From contig NZ_JACTGR010000002.1 of assembly GCF_014489075.1 (NCBI RefSeq), positions 62,001 through 126,000 of the forward strand: a stretch of 64,000 bases of DNA. The letters run 5' to 3'. Numbering within the stretch: the stretch's first letter is position 1; every line of letters starts with the position of its first letter. The stretch comes from Sphingomonas sp. JC676. GTDB lineage: Bacteria; Pseudomonadota; Alphaproteobacteria; Sphingomonadales; Sphingomonadaceae. The notes below the pieces were generated by a model. It was not told the origin of the DNA, ran no database searches, and saw only the letters and a list, made by a program, of their open reading frames with translations. Shown here one piece after another: positions 61,752 through 64,000 of this stretch. A program made the translations under genes and the position numbers.

Positions 61752-64000
61752 ATGAAGCTCCGCCTCCCCCGTTTCCGCCACCTGCGGACCAAGCTGACGG
61801 TGCTTTATGCCGGCCTGTTCAGCGCGGCGATGCTGTGCGCCTCGCTCATCCTGTTCGCAATCGTAGAGCGCAACGCGACGCAGCAGGTGCGCGGCGAACT
61901 GGTCGCGAGCGGCACCGTGTTTGACAGGCTCTGGGCGCAGCGCACCGCGCAGCTCGGCGGCGCGGCGGCTCTGCTCGCGCGCGACTATGGCTTCCGCGCC
62001 GCGGTCGGCACCGGCGACAAGCAGACGATCGAGTCCGCGCTGGTCAATCTGCGTCAGCGGCTGGGCGTGCCGATCGCCTTCGTGGTTGGCGCCAACGACA
62101 GCGTGGTCGGCCTCAAGACGTCAAAGGAGATCCAGGAGGCCGCCCGCTTCTGGAGGGCGCTCGATGCCGGGCAGATGACCGGTGTGGTCCGCCTGGGCGG
62201 CGCCGCGCGCCACGTCATCGCCGCGCCGATCATGGCACCGGACCTGGTCGGCTGGGTGGTGTTTGGCACCAATCTCGACGCGCGCGAAATGGAGAGCCTG
62301 CAGCGGCTGTCGGCCATCCCGATCGAGGCATCGGTCTATCAGCGCAGCGGCGCCGGCGGGAAATGGGTCGACGCCGACGACCAGCAGCCGTCCGAGCCCG
62401 CCGTCGCGCAAACGATCGACAGCCGAAAGGGCGCGAAGACACCGTCCGAAGTCGGCACCGGCCAGGGCACCGCGATCGCTTTGGTGAAGCCATTGCCCGT
62501 GCTCGAAGGCTCGCCTGAAAGCGTGCTCGTACTGCGCTACCCGCTCGAGGGCGCGCTGGCGAGCTATCGCCAGCTCCAGCTCGCCATCGCGCTCACCGGC
62601 CTGCTTGGCCTGCTCGTTACTGTGCTCGCCACCTGGCGAATGGCGCGCTCGATCACCCGGCCAGTCACTCTGCTCGATGCCGCGGCGGAACGCCTCGCCA
62701 ACGGTGCCGAAGCCTCGGTGCCCGTCGAGGATTCGGACGAGCTCGGTCGCCTTGCCGCCACCTTCAACCGCATGGCCGCCGGCATCGCCGAACGCGAGCG
62801 GCGTATTACCCATCTCGCCTTCAACGATGTGCTCACCGGCCTGCCCAACCGCGCGCTGTTCCAGGAGCATCTCGAGCTCGAGCTGCAGGCACGCGGGCGC
62901 AACGGCGGCACGATCGCGTTGCTGTGCGTCGACCTCGACGATTTCAAGTCGATCAACGACACGCTGGGCCATCCGATCGGCGACGAACTGCTGCGCCAGA
63001 TTGCCGAAGCGTTGCGCGCGGCGATGCCCCGATGCTTCATCGCGCGGCTGGGGGGCGACGAGTTCGTCATCGTCGCCGATCCCGACGACGCCGACAGTGT
63101 CGAGCGCATCGCCCAGCGCGCGCTGGAAGCGATCGAGCTGCCGGTGGTGATCGACGGCCACAGCCTGGCTCCGGGCGGCAGCATCGGTATCGCGCTGGCG
63201 CCCGCCGACGGCGACGACGCGCGCGCGTTGCTCAAGAACGCCGATCTGGCGCTCTATCGTGCCAAGGAGCTGGGTCGCCGCACTTACTGCTTCTTCGAAG
63301 AATCACTGAACGACCGCGCCCAGGAGCGCCGTCGCGTCGAAAACGACCTGCGCATGGCGCTCAAGGAAGGCCAGTTCGAGCTCCATTTCCAGCCACTGTT
63401 CGATCTCGCCAAGAATCGCATCGGATCATTCGAGGCGCTGCTGCGCTGGAACCATCCGACGCGCGGCCAGGTCTCGCCGCTCGATTTCATCCCGATCGCC
63501 GAGGAGACCGGCCTGATCGTCGAGATCGGCGCCTGGGCGATGCGCGAGGCGTGCGCGCACGCCCAGACCTGGCCCGATCATGTCCGCGTCGCGGTCAATG
63601 TCTCGTCGGTGCAGTTCCGCCGCCCCGGTCTGGCCGACGTGGTGCTCCAATCGCTGATGATGAGCGGGCTCCGGCCGAACCGGCTGGAGCTGGAGATCAC
63701 CGAATCGATCTTCCTCGAAGGGTCGGACGCGACGCTCAAGATGCTGCACTCGCTGCGTGCGCTGGGGGTGCGCATCGCGCTCGACGATTTCGGCACCGGC
63801 TATTCGTCGCTCAGCTATCTGCAGAGCTTCCCATTCGACAAGATCAAGATCGACCGCTCGTTCATCCAGGACCTGCTGACCCGGCCCGGCGCCGGCGCGA
63901 TCGTCCGCGCGATCACCGATCTCGCCCGCGCATTGGGAATGGAGACCACGGCGGAAGGCGTCGAGGAAAGCGACCAGCTCACCGAACTGCGCCAGCATGG
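61752..64000 (+). CDS. Membrane GGDEF/EAL cyclic di-GMP protein (3' end outside window)
   Basis: At least 749 residues, running off the end. Residues 14-36 form a first membrane helix. A periplasmic sensor region covers about 37-275. A second helix lies near 278-300 (LQLAIALTGLLGLLVTVLATW). A HAMP domain follows to about 350. The GGDEF domain has an intact GGDEF at 434-438, and the EAL domain an intact EALLRW from residue 561. Both synthesis and breakdown of cyclic di-GMP are therefore possible. It is third in the barrel-cupredoxin-GGDEF/EAL run, which suggests that its periplasmic domain senses the state of its neighbours. Confidence 0.93.
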   Translation, partial: MKLRLPRFRHLRTKLTVLYAGLFSAAMLCASLILFAIVERNATQQVRGELVASGTVFDRLWAQRTAQLGGAAALLARDYGFRAAVGTGDKQTIESALVNLRQRLGVPIAFVVGANDSVVGLKTSKEIQEAARFWRALDAGQMTGVVRLGGAARHVIAAPIMAPDLVGWVVFGTNLDAREMESLQRLSAIPIEASVYQRSGAGGKWVDADDQQPSEPAVAQTIDSRKGAKTPSEVGTGQGTAIALVKPLPVLEGSPESVLVLRYPLEGALASYRQLQLAIALTGLLGLLVTVLATWRMARSITRPVTLLDAAAERLANGAEASVPVEDSDELGRLAATFNRMAAGIAERERRITHLAFNDVLTGLPNRALFQEHLELELQARGRNGGTIALLCVDLDDFKSINDTLGHPIGDELLRQIAEALRAAMPRCFIARLGGDEFVIVADPDDADSVERIAQRALEAIELPVVIDGHSLAPGGSIGIALAPADGDDARALLKNADLALYRAKELGRRTYCFFEESLNDRAQERRRVENDLRMALKEGQFELHFQPLFDLAKNRIGSFEALLRWNHPTRGQVSPLDFIPIAEETGLIVEIGAWAMREACAHAQTWPDHVRVAVNVSSVQFRRPGLADVVLQSLMMSGLRPNRLELEITESIFLEGSDATLKMLHSLRALGVRIALDDFGTGYSSLSYLQSFPFDKIKIDRSFIQDLLTRPGAGAIVRAITDLARALGMETTAEGVEESDQLTELRQH

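Noticed and set aside
1..64000. CRISPR array, insertion sequence or prophage
   Set aside because: No regularly spaced direct repeats, transposase, integrase or structural phage gene was seen on either strand.

Overview
The window is GC-rich, densely coded chromosomal DNA of an alphaproteobacterium, most likely Sphingomonas or a close relative in the Sphingomonadaceae. The case rests on several TonB-dependent receptors with the EIVVTG-type plug start, a PEP-CTERM protein ending in a PEPASWGMM-type sorting signal, the MoxR-DUF58-SpoIIM-RDD cluster, the TBDR-DUF3649-PepSY-DUF3325 iron operon, and frequent 4-bp stop/start overlaps. No phage, transposon, CRISPR array or rRNA operon is visible.

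Layout, left to right. 1-4320: MoxR/DUF58/SpoIIM/RDD operon (+). 4340-8070: ECF sigma, von Willebrand lipoprotein and TPR membrane protein (-). 8293-11529: thiolase and SDR (-) divergent from a GlxA-type AraC regulator. 11603-16455: TMEM175-like channel, then a siderophore-receptor operon (-) behind a Fur-like box. 16633-20901: large TonB receptor plus alginate lyase (-), a small polysaccharide-uptake locus. 21118-24443: GATase-like protein, LysR regulator, tiny divergent ORF, DUF4349 protein. 24551-29003: purC, purS and purQ (+), interrupted between purC and purS by a surface lipoprotein and its Slam translocator. 29160-31566: queuosine-precursor transporter, tRNA-Arg(TCT) and three small genes. 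31567-32471: gene-poor stretch holding a strong orphan terminator. 32472-38477: Oar-like TonB receptor, Tat-exported phospholipase C and a DeoR regulator. 38634-44736: POT transporter and PEP-CTERM phytase-like esterase (-) divergent from bioF-bioD-bioA (+); this block is bounded by two outward-facing copies of a 26-bp element that contains the stop codons of the outermost genes. 44805-48026: amidase/endolysin-like protein, membrane partner and a small membrane protein (-). 48124-53084: aminotransferase, an Ala-rich coiled-coil protein, and the methionine-salvage operon mtnB-mtnD-mtnC-mtnA (-). 53128-54874: two divergent L,D-transpeptidase-type proteins. 54936-57491: pncC and nadE (NAD synthesis). 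57488-59089: hybrid histidine kinase with an ethylene-receptor-like sensor. 59161-59585: decayed mobA-like gene. 59796-64000: outer-membrane beta-barrel, cupredoxin and a GGDEF/EAL protein running off the end.

How the genes fit together. Much of the window concerns the cell envelope: substrate capture by three TonB receptors with partner enzymes, surface display through Slam, peptidoglycan remodelling and membrane sensing. These blocks lie among housekeeping pathways (purine, biotin, NAD, methionine salvage). The points most worth a second look are the ethylene-receptor-like kinase, the Slam pair inside the pur cluster, the stop-codon repeat pair, TonB-box-like motifs in two proteins that are not receptors, the anticodon-stem mismatch in tRNA-Arg, and the mobA remnant.
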